Source of the DNA: Scleroderma bovista | Taxonomy: Eukaryota; Basidiomycota; Agaricomycetes; Boletales; Sclerodermataceae | Assembly (NCBI GenBank): GCA_037178675.1 | Contig: JAYMGJ010000153.1 | Coordinates: forward strand, 1 to 64,000 | Direction of reading: 5' to 3' | DNA: 64,000 bases | Shown: positions 12,323 through 24,500 of the stretch, in pieces | Layout: each line of letters begins with the position of its first letter | Position numbering within the stretch: position 1 is the first letter of the stretch | Notes under the pieces: generated by a model | What the model saw: only the letters and a program-made list of their open reading frames with translations | Database searches by the model: none | Told to the model about the DNA's origin: nothing | Translations under genes and position numbers: made by a program

Positions 12323-13122
12323 TCCTTTCTTTCCCCTAGAGTTATTTAGACATAGACCATTTCCGTCACCTATGATTCGTCGTAATCTTGACGCTAGCTC
12401 GCCACATCTATTTTGTACAAATGGCCCCACTCTCTTTGTGGATAAAGATACCGTGGCGTAGGGTCGCATGCCTTTTCATGCACGTATCCATAGGATTACC
12501 TCGGGACGGAACCTATAGTATCGACACGATCCCAATGGAAGCGAGGAGATGACGATGAGGCGTAAAGAACTGTCAGGAGTTAGTTGGGCAATTGCTCCAG
12601 CCGGGCGTTAACTATGCTCCGAAATGTTCGTGGTTTGCATTTCATCGAGTGGCTCCACACTGAATTCAGGACCATCCGCATGTACAAAAACCTTATACCG
12701 GAGCTGGTAATCCCATTCGAAGATCAGATCTTGCCCTTTGAAGCTTCGCTGAACACACATCATAGGGTGTTTGAAAGAGCACATGATCAGGGATATCTCC
12801 CATCAGTGGGACAATGACCAAGCCAGCTCAGCCAGCCTATGTAATGTTACAGAATATGTAATGATACAGAACTATCCTGTTCTATGGGTGAAAAAATGCC
12901 GGTGCCTCGAGGCCTTGCAAATACGTTGGCGATGTGGGCGAATGCAAAAAAAAAAAAAAAGGGTCGTAGGGAGCGATGGACACGCAAGTAATAAGCAACA
13001 GATAACTCCAAGAAACCACGCCGGATGAGCAAACCGAGAACAAATAACAAGGAACGTGAAAGCTGCATAAGAGAGCGCAAATGAGGGCGAGATGTGAGCA
13101 TTTATGGGTATGCCTTCCCTTT
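12323..13122. other. Intergenic between convergent genes, with an A15 tract
   Basis: 800 bp between the IF2 stop and the stop of the next minus-strand gene. It contains a run of 15 A at 12946-12960. No supported gene. Confidence 0.4.
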
Positions 13123-14390
13123 TCATGCTGAAAGAGAGTGGGCAAAGGCATGTATCAAAGGGTAGGACCTGAGACCATTCTTTCTGGTTGGGGTTGTACG
13201 GGCAGCGCGCTTGGCCGCAGAGCGGGTAATCTTGGCACATGACCACACCGGGCCGCCGATGTAAACAAGTCCGAATTCGTCGCACGATTCTCGACGAGAA
13301 AGTTGTTCTCTCGGACCACTGTGGCGGTATGGAGGCGATGATAGAGAAGGCGAATGAGTTTCCTTCCTCGTCCGTATATTTCGGTTGGTAGGCAAAGTCG
13401 AGGGTGACAAGGGTAGAGTTGACAACTGCTCTGAAGATGTTTTCGGGGAATATGACATTGTTGAACACACAGCTTTGTCTTTTGGCTTCTCCCCGGTGGG
13501 AAAAGAAGGGGCAGATGCCTCCACCAGAGTGTCAACCGAAGATAGCGCGGGAGAACCAGGCCGCGGACAAGACGACCTGAAGAACCGACGCTCGGCCTGA
13601 GCCTTCGCCTAACGTTAGCCCACCCGAGTAAATAAACAAAAGAATGCAAACGTACAGCAGCGAGCTTGTCGGGGGTATCTCTTCGCAGGGAGATACTCCG
13701 ACGGAAATTGTCACGTAAGTTCACACACCGAGACACCCGTCGAAGTTTCTTGGATGAATCAACAGATGAACGGCTAGCAAACGACATGTCATGCTGTTCA
13801 ACGTGCTCTGCCGGCGGCATGATAGGGGCTGACGGTCCTGGCGCATCTACCATATCGTCTACTGTTGCTGGGAGAGACTGTATTATGGTCGCAATACGCG
13901 CACGAAGCATCTGCGTGCGCCTGGCGATCCTTTCGCCTGGGTGGTGTAAAGGATACACAAAGCTGTTCTCTCGTGATTGGTTGTACGCGCCTCGCGCGTC
14001 GGACCCCGCCGATGGGCGTTGGAAGTCATCGAAGGAACGAAATGTGGATATGGCTGGAGAAACCGATCGAGAGGGGAGAAGTGTAGTGGAGGAATTCCTT
14101 GCTAGTTCTAGCTTCCAATCAAGTTTGTGCGGCTCGTGAGTGTCGCGAAATCTCATAGAGCTACTGGACGCGACAAGGGAGTCGCAACTGAGGTGTTTGG
14201 CTGAGACATGTCGGTCAGGATGACCAGAAGACCTCCTCCGGTGCCTTGAAGTTGAACTTTCGGGAGAGTTGTTTATTGGTATTGAAGACGAAGCGAACGC
14301 AGGGACTTGGAGCAATGGCAAACAAGTATCTGCAGGAGAAGTAACTGAGGGGCTGGTATGACGACCGTTGGCTTTGGACTTGTCGGACAT
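13123..14390 (-). CDS. Ser/Arg-rich protein of unknown function, 402 aa
   Basis: Two exons (14390-13656 and 13596-13123) with one 59-nt GT-AG intron give 1209 nt, 402 residues. The protein is rich in Ser, Arg and Pro and probably largely disordered. Visible patches: HRRRSSGHPDRHVSAKHLSC, a more ordered helix-like segment RIARRTQMLRARIATIIQSL in the middle, KKLRRVSRCVNLRDNFRRSI, then FRSSCPRPGSPALSSVDTLV, a C-terminal CDEFGLVYIGGPVWSCAK and basic RSAAKRAARTTPTRKNG. No domain is recognised, and there is no signal peptide or transmembrane segment. It is divergent from oma1 across 309 bp. Because the junction keeps frame and the neighbours are well packed, I take it as real, but function is unknown and the start could be a later Met. 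Confidence 0.6.
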
Positions 14391-14699
14391 GGCTGGTAAG
14401 GGAACGTTAGTAGTACAGAGATGGTTAGTCTTGCATGGGGGACGCTGGTAAAGTGTGGTTCAAGATTCAACCGTGGCTATTTCAGTCGGTTAACCCGACA
14501 CGAGGCAAACAGGGTCGACAACCTGCTAATCAGATTAGAAACGCACTTAGACGGGTATTGTCAACAACACAGTCGCAACACACCTGAGTGATTTGGTGCT
14601 AGTCGTAGACCGACGCGGTGCATTTGAACTCGCATTTAAATTCAGGTGGCAGTGTTGCAATGTAACTTGACGCCGTCTGCTTGAGACTGGACCAGTATA
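14391..14699. promoter_or_regulatory. Shared upstream region of the divergent Ser/Arg-rich gene and oma1
   Basis: 309 bp separates the two divergent start codons, so both promoters must lie here. No TATA box or known motif could be assigned with confidence. Confidence 0.4.
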
Positions 14700-16299
14700 A
14701 TGTTACCGCCAGGATGCCTCCGCTCGTCCAGCTGTTCATTTTTCCGATGGCCACGATCACTCAAGTTGACAGCACCTGCGAGTTGTAGTCCCACTCGTTC
14801 GTTAGCACTCCTAAAGCAAGGACTGTCTCCTCATCCGACGTCCCTATCTCGAAAACCTCAAACCTACACGCGCTATTTATCCACGACGCCGAGACGCAAC
14901 CTCCAGTACACACGCTTTCCCGACCAGCACCCGCAAACCGGTCGTTCCCATGACCAAGCAGCCCGAATTATCGTCTTCATAGGCATAGCAGGTGCAGTCT
15001 ATTATGTTGCACAGTAAGCTATCTCCTTCTCCGTACCCTTTCCACTTCAATCCACCCGTGTCACATAGCCTCGAACAAGTCCCAGAAACCGGCCGATGGC
15101 GCTTCATGGACATTAGCCCCAAATATGAAAGCAAACTCGCACAGGCCGCCTACGCACAACTACTTGCCGAATTTCGCGGAAAAATCCTCCCCGCAGACCA
15201 CCCCATCACTCGGCACGTCCGCCGCGTCATCACTGGCATTCTGGATGCCAACAACCTAGGTGCCCTGCATTCGAGCGAACCCCATCGCCAGCCGTCCGCT
15301 GAGGGCGATTCCTGGGCTGAGGATCCCTATAGGGCTGCAAGACCACAGACGGTGAATGCCTCCCCGGAAAGCGGAGGGAAAGAATGGAACCTACTGGTCG
15401 TAAATGATCCGAAGGTCGTCAATGCCATGGCTATGTTCGGTTCGTTCCCCCTCCGCCTGCGTTCACTCGGAATGGGCTAACTCTACCTCGCCCATACAGG
15501 CAATATCGTCGTGTTCACCGGAATATTGCCTATATGCAAGGACGAACAGGGCCTCGCTGCTGTCCTTGGCCATGGTTCGTCCCGTTTCCATTCCACTCTC
15601 ATGCGCCCGCGGTCTCATGCCATGCACAGAAATGGGCCACGTAGGTACGCACCTACCCTCGCATCTTATACCCCTGTCCAATTTGACGACTTGTAGTCGC
15701 TCGACACGCCCAAGAACGCTATTCTTCGACCAAAATCCTTATATTCATCGACTTCATCCTCCAGTCTTTTCTGGACTTGGGACTCACCAACCTCATCAGT
15801 ACGCTACTTCTGGACCTCCCTAATTCCCGAAAACAAGAACTAGAAGGTGAGCGCGTCTCGTGAGCCCAATCATCCCACTCGATAACTTTCGGCAGCGGAT
15901 ACGATTGGCATGCGACTGATTGCACAGGCATGCTACGATCCTCGGTTCGCACTAGAGTAAGTGCAATCTCAGCCAGCCGTTGTCTTTTGAACCATACTAC
16001 TCCCTGCAGGATGCACATGCGGCTTGCCGAACACGAACGTACGCACGGAGGGACAAGCATAGAATTCCTACGCACCCATCCTGGACCCACGCGGCGTATT
16101 AGAGTAAGTGTTTTGGTCTTCGCGTCTTAGCACAGATGTCTTAGGGGTCGAATTTCAATAGCATCTTGAGGATACGGTCCCTGAAGCGGACGCGATACGT
16201 GCTGGAAACCCACGGTGTGCCGTTGAACAAGGAGCAATGGATCAGTTCATGGGCGTCTCTCGGTTGAGCAAATTAGATCATGAAGGGGTTAGACAGTGA
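14700..16299 (+). CDS. oma1: Mitochondrial metalloendopeptidase Oma1 (M48 family)
   Basis: Inner-membrane zinc protease of mitochondrial quality control. Eight exons (14700-15013, 15069-15439, 15500-15574, 15630-15644, 15697-15845, 15895-15956, 16010-16103, 16162-16299) sum to 1218 nt, 405 residues. The N-terminus is basic and Ser-rich, ending near RYLSTTPRRN, a typical presequence. One membrane segment, ARIIVFIGIAGAVYYVA, precedes LEQVPETGRWRFMDISPKYE. The catalytic domain has WNLLVVNDPKVVNAMAMFG, NIVVFTGILPICKDEQGLAA, the zinc motif HEMGH (HExxH) in GHEMGHVVARHAQER, and the third ligand region RKQELEADTIGMRLIAQA. The HExxH box is spread over three exons: the middle one is only 15 nt (15630-15644) and encodes the end of the Glu codon, Met, Gly, the second His and Val. 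Introns are 49-60 nt, all GT-AG. Confidence 0.93.
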
Positions 16300-16576
16300 A
16301 ATGGCGAACACGAGCGCACAATTTGACTAGAGGGACCCACATTCACACACATTTCTGGCGCCGCTGGAGTTGGACCAACAGGTATCAAGAATCACATTGC
16401 ATGTAGACCCACCGGGGTCAACATCAGAACCACGCGCGAAAACGCTTGAACCTAACCACAAAATTCGAAAAATACCACTGCCCCAAAAGAACCTTTCCAA
16501 AGAAGACCGAAAAACCAAAGCCACAACCAAAGACAACAAGCGTAACCCAAAGTAAGAAAATACAAACACATCGTGG
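16300..16576. other. Short convergent intergenic region
   Basis: 277 bp between the oma1 stop and the GH13 stop; 3' ends of both genes, nothing else seen. Confidence 0.4.
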
Positions 16577-18951
16577 TCAAAGAGACAAATAGACCAGCCC
16601 AAGCAATCCCATGACAAACATCCATACGAGGTTCGCGCTTTGCGCGTGAGCACTGTGGGCACCCGAGACATACTTGCTCGAGCCAGTTGAATTTAGGTAT
16701 CCACAAAAGCCTGAACCCGCAAGATCGGATTCTGGAAGAAGGATTACCGGTTGTCCGCCAAGGGTATATTCGACATCCACAGTCCCATTACTACCCACAA
16801 CCCAGGGCGTGCATGTGAGGATGCTAAAATAAAGTGGTGGTGTCAGATAGATCCGCTGCTATTTTATTGGCACACATACTTGATAAGATTTTTCTCCACG
16901 GGAAACGGAGTGTAGACAGGCACGCTGACATTATTTGGCTACAAAACTTTCGTGAGTTTCCAAGGCTATTCTTCAATACCGGGATAGCGTACTGGTGAAC
17001 CAATGTTGGTCATAATCGAGACCACATTTCCCTTCATGATGGCAAGGCCATACTCTGTCGCAGCAAGGACCTCTGCAGAAGAATGGAGCCATGTCGAGTC
17101 CTGGACTAGGAAGTTACGGAGCTACGAGTGTTGTTATATTTGGCAAGGAAGAAGGATACCATTAGCGATACCTTATTCAACTTTGTGATCAACTGGTACG
17201 CAGTAGTGTTTGCGTAGTTGGTAGGCCACAGCGCTGCACGGTTGTACTGCAAAATACAGTGAGCTCTGGCACAGAAGAATTGGTAGAAGAGCATTACGGG
17301 ATCCGCATTTCCATTCGAGTACTGTTCTTGACCATAATAAACGATCGGAATGCTGTCAAAGATGTCAAGGGTAATAAAACAAGATCAAATGCACACATAC
17401 CCATCAGACATGAAGTTAAACACCATTGCATTGCTTCAAATTGGTAATGAGCCACACAATTCATGGGTACACTGTATGCCGTAACTTACTAGAGGCTTTG
17501 AGGGTCCACAGAAATGTTATGCCAGCGCGGAATATCTTGGTTCTCGATGAAGTTCCCGAGTAGACCAGTATCCTTTGACCCATCAAAGACTATGTTTATT
17601 TGCCGTTCACACAAGCTCACCTTGAATGATGCCTTGGACTGGGCCATCATATCGCTCACTGCGCTGGTGTTTAACGGGCCAGGGATGGTAAACGCTTCAA
17701 CGAGAGCATTGTACATCGGGTAATGCAAGACTGAGTCAAGGGCATCGGGACCTTGGAGTGATGCAGCTTCACTGTGGGTAGGATGAGGCAGAGGCGTAAA
17801 AGCTACGGGAATGAACTTACTTAACATCGGAACCAAAGACTTCACCAATACAGAAAACACCAGCTTTAGCGCAAAATCCTGGCCAAAAGTTTTTATTCAC
17901 ATGTCTGTACTGTGTGAGTTAGGGAACCTTTGAGTGGTGAGAATAACGTACTTAGCAGCTGGCAAATGTTATCAGACGTGTATGTAAACAAAAGGGGGAA
18001 TCCCCTACCGTCTATGCGAAGACCATCGATGCAGTACTCTTGTACAAGAGACTCGATCCAGTCTCCGAATTCAGAAACAACAGTTGGGTCTTCAGTATTG
18101 ATATCCGGTAGAGGAACAACAGTATCTCCCAGCCAACATTGTTCAACAGAGGTACTGTTATTCCAGTCTATCGTGCAGTATGGATGGTATTGCGACTATT
18201 TGAACCACCTTGTTAGACAAATGCTGTGAGACCTGACGAGGGGGAACCAACCGGGTTCTTAAACATGTAGGTGGATAGGTCGGTTAGATTAGTGGAAGTT
18301 GCCATGACATCATTGACAACTACATCGATCATCAGGTACCTGTATTGGGTGTCAGGAACACATCAATGAGGGCCACGTTGAGCTGACATTCCACGACGAT
18401 GGAGTTCGTCCGAGAGAGCCTTGAGGTCATCTGATGTACCGAAATGGTTGTTGAGTTTTGTGGCGTCGGCAATCCAATAACCGTGATACGGATCGCCATA
18501 GGGAGTAGGAGGACCTTCATAATTTTGGGAGATGGGACTGATCCAGACTATGTTGTAAGGTAAGTCAGATAGGGGAGTATATTGGACCCGGTAAAAACGG
18601 ACCAGCTGTGAAACCAGCATCTTGTATGTAATCTAGATTTTCCCGAAGGCTACGGGAAGCAAAGTGAGTGCGTCTCCCGAAGAAATAAAATGGTGCTCAC
18701 GAATTCCAAGTTCCCCCACACCAGGTGCGGGACCCAGGACCGCAATCGTCGGAAGAGGATCCGCTGGACAATGCATACCTGTCGACGATGACCCTTCGGC
18801 AGGGTTAGACAAGGCCAGCAGTGACGAGAGGGAATACAGACTGATATATAGACCGGGACCTCCACTGGTCAGCGGAAGCAGCCAAGGACGCGGGGGCAAG
18901 GGAAATGAAGGCGAGTGGGGCCAGAAGAGCAGCATAGCGGAGAAAGGACAT
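16577..18951 (-). CDS. GPI-anchored GH13 alpha-amylase / alpha-glucanotransferase; apparent 1-nt frameshift after exon 1
   Basis: Starts at 18951 with a signal peptide (MSFLRYAALLAPLAFISLAP) and QWRSRSIYQ, the usual start of the fungal amylase barrel. Later exons give VIVDRYALSSG, WCGGTWNS, NLDYIQDAGFTAVWISPI, YGDPYHGYWIADATKLN, LMIDVVVNDVM, CIDGLRID-AAKHV (nucleophile Asp), FCIGEVFGSDV (acid Glu) and NFIENQDIPRWHNIS (third Asp), then PIVYYGQEQ. A Cys-containing region and a hydrophobic tail (NLVWMFVMGLLGLVYLSL) suggest a GPI anchor. The His of conserved regions I (VNH to VND) and IV (NHD to NQD) are missing. That is the pattern described for Aspergillus GPI-type alpha-glucanotransferases that act on cell-wall alpha-glucan, so this may be a transglycosylase. 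AAK comes from a 7-nt exon at 17952-17958. The exon 1/exon 2 junction is one base out of frame, so either the gene is broken, the first intron is misread, or the sequence has an error. Confidence 0.85.
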
Positions 18952-19120
18952 GATTCAAACGAGGGACTGTAAAAACGAGCGTATGTGGGCGTCGAGGTGA
19001 AGGAAAAGCAGCAAGGAATTTGTTACTAAATCTCGCGGGTCGCGAAGAATGTGGTCATGTGATGCGGGGAAACTGGCTCATTGATTGCACCTTCCATTTT
19101 GGGTGGATCCGAGGACTGTG
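18952..19120. promoter_or_regulatory. Shared divergent promoter region, GH13 gene and MFS transporter
   Basis: 169 bp between the divergent starts of a secreted glucan-active enzyme and a sugar-type transporter. Joint regulation is plausible from the spacing alone; no operator-like motif was identified. Confidence 0.4.
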
Positions 19121-21006
19121 ATGTCCGTCTCGTTCACGCGCTACGGCTGGCTCGTCTGTCTCTGGGTCCTCGCCGTCTCGTTCCAGGTGAGCCACAGACC
19201 TTCAGTGGTGGTTAACCACTCACCCTCTGCAGTATGGATACCACATCTCTGCTCTCAACCAGATCCAGGACGTGCTGACGTGTCGCCGCACCACCAACAC
19301 CTCCGTCCACTATGGACTCCCCACCTGCATCCCCATGAATGACGCGACCTTCTCCCTTGTCACTTCCTTGTTTACACTCGGTGGTCTCTGCGGCAGCCTG
19401 TTCGCCAATATCGCCATGGACCGCTATGGCCGCAAGGGCGCCTCCCAGCTAAGCGCCGTCGTCAATGGCGCAGGCGCGCTCCTCTCTGCCGTTGCTCCAT
19501 CAGTAGCACCCATCGCAATTGGGAGGTATGTCCCTTCCATATTTCTCAGATTCTCTACACTGACGCCCCGTCATCAGGTTTCTCGTCGGTGTCGCTGCTG
19601 GCATCGGTGTTTGTGTCGGTCCAATATATCTTGCAGAAATTTCTCACCCAAATATCAGGGGGAGCATTGGTACATGCGCTACGTTATTATTTTTCGGTTT
19701 TGCTCATGTCTCGTTTAGGGATTGGCACCCAGCTTGCCATCGTCATCGGCATCATGGTCACCCAAGGCTTGGGGTTTCTCTTTGCAACACCCAAACACTG
19801 GCGTCTGGTGTTATTCATTTCGACAGCCCTCTCTTTCCTCCAGTACTTTACCAGCTCCTTTGTAACGGAGTCCCCCGTCTACCTCAGACGCTTAGGCAAG
19901 CTTGAACAACAGAAACGTGCCGCACAACGCTTGTGGGGTGATGACCTTCACAGGGATCGTGAGTCGTCGTGTTCCACGATCAAGTCTCTAAATTCGATCC
20001 TTCAATAACCTAGAAGAGAATAATGAAGAACCACTTCTTTCGGAAGATTATACTCCTTCACCTCCAGAGAGAGACGTAGTTACTCTTCCGCAGCTCCTTC
20101 TTTCTTCGGAATACCGCCGAGCACTTCTCATTGCTGTGTTTGCAATGTCATCTCAACAGCTATCAGGTAGGCAACTCCTGCTATTTTTACGAGTAAGTAA
20201 TTAACCACACGAATTCCACAGGTATCAATGCAGGCAAGTAAATATTGCCCTTTCCCTAGTCCACCAAGTGATCGTTTTGCTCCAGTACTGTATTATAGCA
20301 ATTCCATCTTGTCCAAAGCACTTCCCACCTTCGCCCCATATGTCTCCCTGACAATCACAGTCGTCAATTTCTTGATGACTTTTCCTCCCATTTTCCTGAT
20401 CGAGGTATGTATATCTATCCAAACCATTTACATTTGCATTTCATAGGACATCTGTCACAGCGTCTCGGCAGGAAACGTTTGATGCAAATTTCCGTTGGTG
20501 GTGCTCTCATTTCACATCTGGCGGTTGGGTATGGCCTCAACGAAGGAATGGTCATTCTCCCCAGCATTGCCATAACCGTATTTGTGATGTAAGTTTGCCA
20601 CTAAGCACCCGTGACCCATGTTTCACCCATTTGTCCAGGTCCTTCGCAATTGGGTTGGGCCCTGTGCCCTTCGTGCTCATCCCAGAAGTTGCCCCCACCC
20701 ACGTACGTTTCTCCCACCCTGTTTCCTTCACCTATTCTTATTCGACTTCAAGGTCTCTGCGTCGATATCTTCTGTGGCTTTGTCCACCAACTGTAAGTAC
20801 AGCATACTTTTCGTTCGTCTCCCCCTCTTCCTCATCTAGTGCTCTGCATTTCAGGGATTCTGAATTCCATCATCGGCCTCGTGTTTCTCCCTCTCAGAAA
20901 CCTGCTGGCAGACGGAAATCCTTTGAAAGAAGGCAGAGTGTTTTACGTGTTCGCAGGTGCTTTGTTCTGCACCGCGCTATGCTTCTCGAGGCTCTATCGA
21001 GGTTGA
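19121..21006 (+). CDS. MFS sugar transporter, Vps73/YBR241C-like
   Basis: Twelve-segment major facilitator of the sugar porter family, most like the yeast vacuolar-type YBR241C/Vps73 group. Start MSVSFTRYGWLVCLWVLAVS at 19121, first intron, then YGYHISALNQIQDVLTC. Family signatures: loop 2-3 motif DRYGRKG, FLVGVAAGIGVCVGPIYLAE followed by RGSIG, the PESP equivalent ESPVYLRRLGK, QQLSGINAVLYYSNSIL in segment 7, and RLGRKRLMQISVGGALISH in loop 8-9. The C-terminus is NSIIGLVFLPLRNLL, then FYVFAGALFCTALCFSRLYR. GINA is encoded by a 12-nt exon (20222-20233). The following intron (20234-20285) needs a GC donor (CAG then GCAAGTAA) to keep VLYYSN in frame. The substrate cannot be told; hexose is the family default. 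It is divergent from the GH13 gene. Confidence 0.88.
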
Positions 21007-21564
21007 CTTCGGCATCTGAATAACCACTAAGCGGGACGGCTCTTTTTGCATTGCAAGCGAGCCCTCATTCGCTGCGAGTGTTTAGCAAGTCACTGCTACA
21101 AGTTATAGCCTGGGCTATATCCTCGCCTAACTTCTTGATGTCGTTGTCTCTGATCTATCGGGCTACAGGGACCTTAATACGTAGCTTTTCATTTCATGCT
21201 ATTCTATTTAATATCGTTTTTATTCACATATGATCATTGGTAAGGTGAGGTATGCACCATAAGACAGCACGACCGCACAATAACCTGTCCATTCCTTGAT
21301 GATCTGAAGACTAGGCTGAGGTTCTCAATGCGTTGATGAGTCCTAAATGTTGATTGCCCAAACGATATCTTCCTCTAACTTAGAGTCGGGCTTTGGGAGA
21401 CTAAATTGGCTGAGTGGATGCATTCAGTAGATCGCGTTACGTAATCAATTTACGACGCGTCTGTAATTAAATAATTACTAGTTACTAGTGGAAGGTGACG
21501 CGGAGGCCAGCTCTCTCGACATCCACAGGAAGTTGGCATCCAGTCGGGCGTAGATCGTATCTCT
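21007..21564. other. Intergenic, no gene recognised
   Basis: 558 bp of AT-rich DNA between the transporter stop and the Hook start, holding the transporter 3' end and the Hook promoter. Nothing else supported. Confidence 0.4.
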
Positions 21565-24500
21565 ATGTCTGAGGGAGAAAGAAAGGAAATAGAGGCGTTC
21601 TTCGCTTTCTTTTCGACGTTTGATCTCGCTCGACCAATCTCCTCCGCCGTCGACCTCAGCGATGGCGCCGCATTGTTCCAAGTCCTTGCCCTTGTGTACG
21701 TCGCCCCATACAATCCGTTCGCAGCTCCACTGACCGCAATCTTTACAGCGATGCCGACTACTTCCGCCAACTTACTCGCGCTACGGCCCAGCTGTCCGAC
21801 AACTGGGTCCTCCGCTTCAGTGCACTCAAACGTCTCTACCGTCTCCTTACCCAGTACTTTGAAGACGTCCTGCAGAAACCTACGGCCGCACTCGACGTGC
21901 CAAACCTTCAAGCTGCAGCGAAAGATTACAATGTCGGCGCGATCCTCGTTCTGTGCCGCATGACCCTGGCCATCACCGTCCAATGCGAGAAGAATAGGGA
22001 CATCATCGAGCGCATACAGCGTCTCGATGAGGACGCGCAGCATCATCTCATGAAAGCAATCGAACAGGTCAGTGGCACTGGGCACCCGCAGTACCAAGTT
22101 AACATAATACATGCATGGCGCAGGTGATGGTGAAAATTAGCGCGTCTCCCAGTGATAATGGGAGTGGTGCAGCCAACATGACCGAGTTAGTTTCCTCGAC
22201 CCCTTTTAGCGCGTCATGTTCTCACTTTGTAACAGAGATGACCACTACTATCGTATCCAGTCCGACCGCAGACAGATCCTCGCAGAAAAGGAAACGGTTG
22301 AAAAGGTCTATTCAACCTTGCTCGAAGATCATCGCGCCTTGCAGACCAACTTCGACGATCTCCTCTCAGAGAAAGAAGACATATTTACCCGCCTCCACGA
22401 AGCCCAGCGCGAGATCGAAAGCAGACGCAATGACAAGGCGGATGCCTTTATGCGTGCCGAGATCGACCGGCTGAGAGCAGAACTGTGAGTCTAGATTGTC
22501 ACACTGGAGAGCGAAAAATATCTGATATCTGCGGAGATGCTAGCCAGAAGAGCGAAGACAACTTTGCCATGGCGGAGACTGAGCTCGACAAACAGACGTC
22601 ATTGACGACTGAGCTTACACGGAAAGTGGACGAACTCCAAGCCAAGGCTGATCAGGCGGCACGTCTCAAAGACCAGTTGGACGAGTACGCTTCTCTACAT
22701 TAGTTCCCGAATTCGATGCGTACTTGCCAATTTGTCAGGTATCGACATGCTGCCGACAGACTCCAGAAGACTGAAAACGTGATGGAAAAGTACAAGAAAA
22801 AACTTCAAGAAAGTGCGGATCTCCGTCAACATGTCAAGGTCCGTCGATTATTGTCCGTATATATCGATCTCCCGACTTAACTGTTTGCACAGTCTCTAGA
22901 ACGCCAGAATGCCGACCTTGTCGACAAGAATGCCTCAATAGAAGAGGAATACCGCAAAGTAGCGGCTTTTAAACCTTTAATGGAGTCCTACAAGAACCAA
23001 ATCTCCGAGCTTGAAGGTAAAGTCGCTGGACGCACCCAAGAATTGGAGACAGTCAAGTTCGAGTTGGAACAAACCCGAACCAAGTTGCGAATTACCTCAG
23101 AAGAACGTGCAAAAGACTCGGAGATGCTTGAGTTGTACCAAGAGCGAATGCGCGAGCTAGAGTTATCCTCGCATCGTGCCCCCCGAACTTCCCAAGTTGA
23201 TGATGCTAGAGAAGGGGCAGCGAGAAACGTAGACGAGTTTACAGAAGAGGAACTCGTCGGCGAAGAGTCTTTTGCACTGAATGAAGAACTCGACGATGCT
23301 ATTACCGGGACGACCATGACAGATCTCAAGCTTCAAATTAGAAAACTTCAGCGAGAACTTCAATCAACCAAGCAGAACGAAGCTGATGCAAGCCGAATCC
23401 TAGTGCTAGAGAATTTACTCGACGACGCGAATCGCATGAAATCTCGCTATGAGGCCGACTATCTTGCTGCCCATAGGGAAAAGCTTATGCTACAACGTGA
23501 TCTTGAAGAGATTCGCAGCGGAAAGGCTTTAGGTGACGGGTACGTCCGCGCACTCTAGGCGTTCTTGTGGACTAACCGGAGGCCGACAGTGCAGAAGCTG
23601 CGATAGCCCTTCGTCAGCGCTTGAATGAGACAGTAGACCAGCTCGATACCCTGCGGAAGAATCACGCAGAGCTGGAAGTGGCCTCCGAGGCACAAAAGCG
23701 AGAGTTGACAACCGCTAAATCCGACCGTGCGCATCCCTACCGTCGATCTTAGCCAACTACTGACCGCTCTCTGTTCCTAGTCAACCTTGTGAACAAAGAC
23801 CAAGTCGACATCCTTGCTTCCCTCCGGGAATCGGTGAACGAAGATAAGGCAACACTTGAAGCAGAGACAGAGCGTCTCAGGAAGCAGATCAAAGACCTCA
23901 CCGAGAAGAACCGTATGCAACTGGAGCATGTCAATGCTTTGTTACTCGAGAAAGTTAGCCTTCAGACCGAGGGTATTGGCCAACGTGAGAGAATGCTTCA
24001 GCGCGAGCGTGATTTCGGGTATGTAGATGCTCCCTACTTTCTGATGGAATTCATGGTGAGCTCTTGGCTAGCGATTTACGCGCTTCCATATCTGGGAGAG
24101 ACGTTCCCGAAGACATCAAAGCCCGACTACTAGCTCTCCACGAAGAGAGCCTGAATGCGAAAGAACAACTGAAGACCACACAAGAGAAGTTGGCAAAAGC
24201 AAAGCAGGTCATTACCAGACACACTCTATTCCATCATCGGTTTGTCTTAACCTCGGATTAGTTCATCAAATCGCAGGACAAGCTCTTCAAAGAGGAGCAG
24301 GCAAAACTTGCTTCAATGTCATCAGTAAGTTTGGTTCCATGTGCTGGGATTCCGACCCAACGTCCTTCAGAACAATTCCGAAGACGGTGAAGGAAGCCTG
24401 CAGACACAAGTGAAGAATCTCAAAGAAGAGCTTGCTCGTATCAAGGTTTGTGAACACCTGCAAGTTCACTATTGCGTCAAGCTGGGTTATTGACAAGCCG

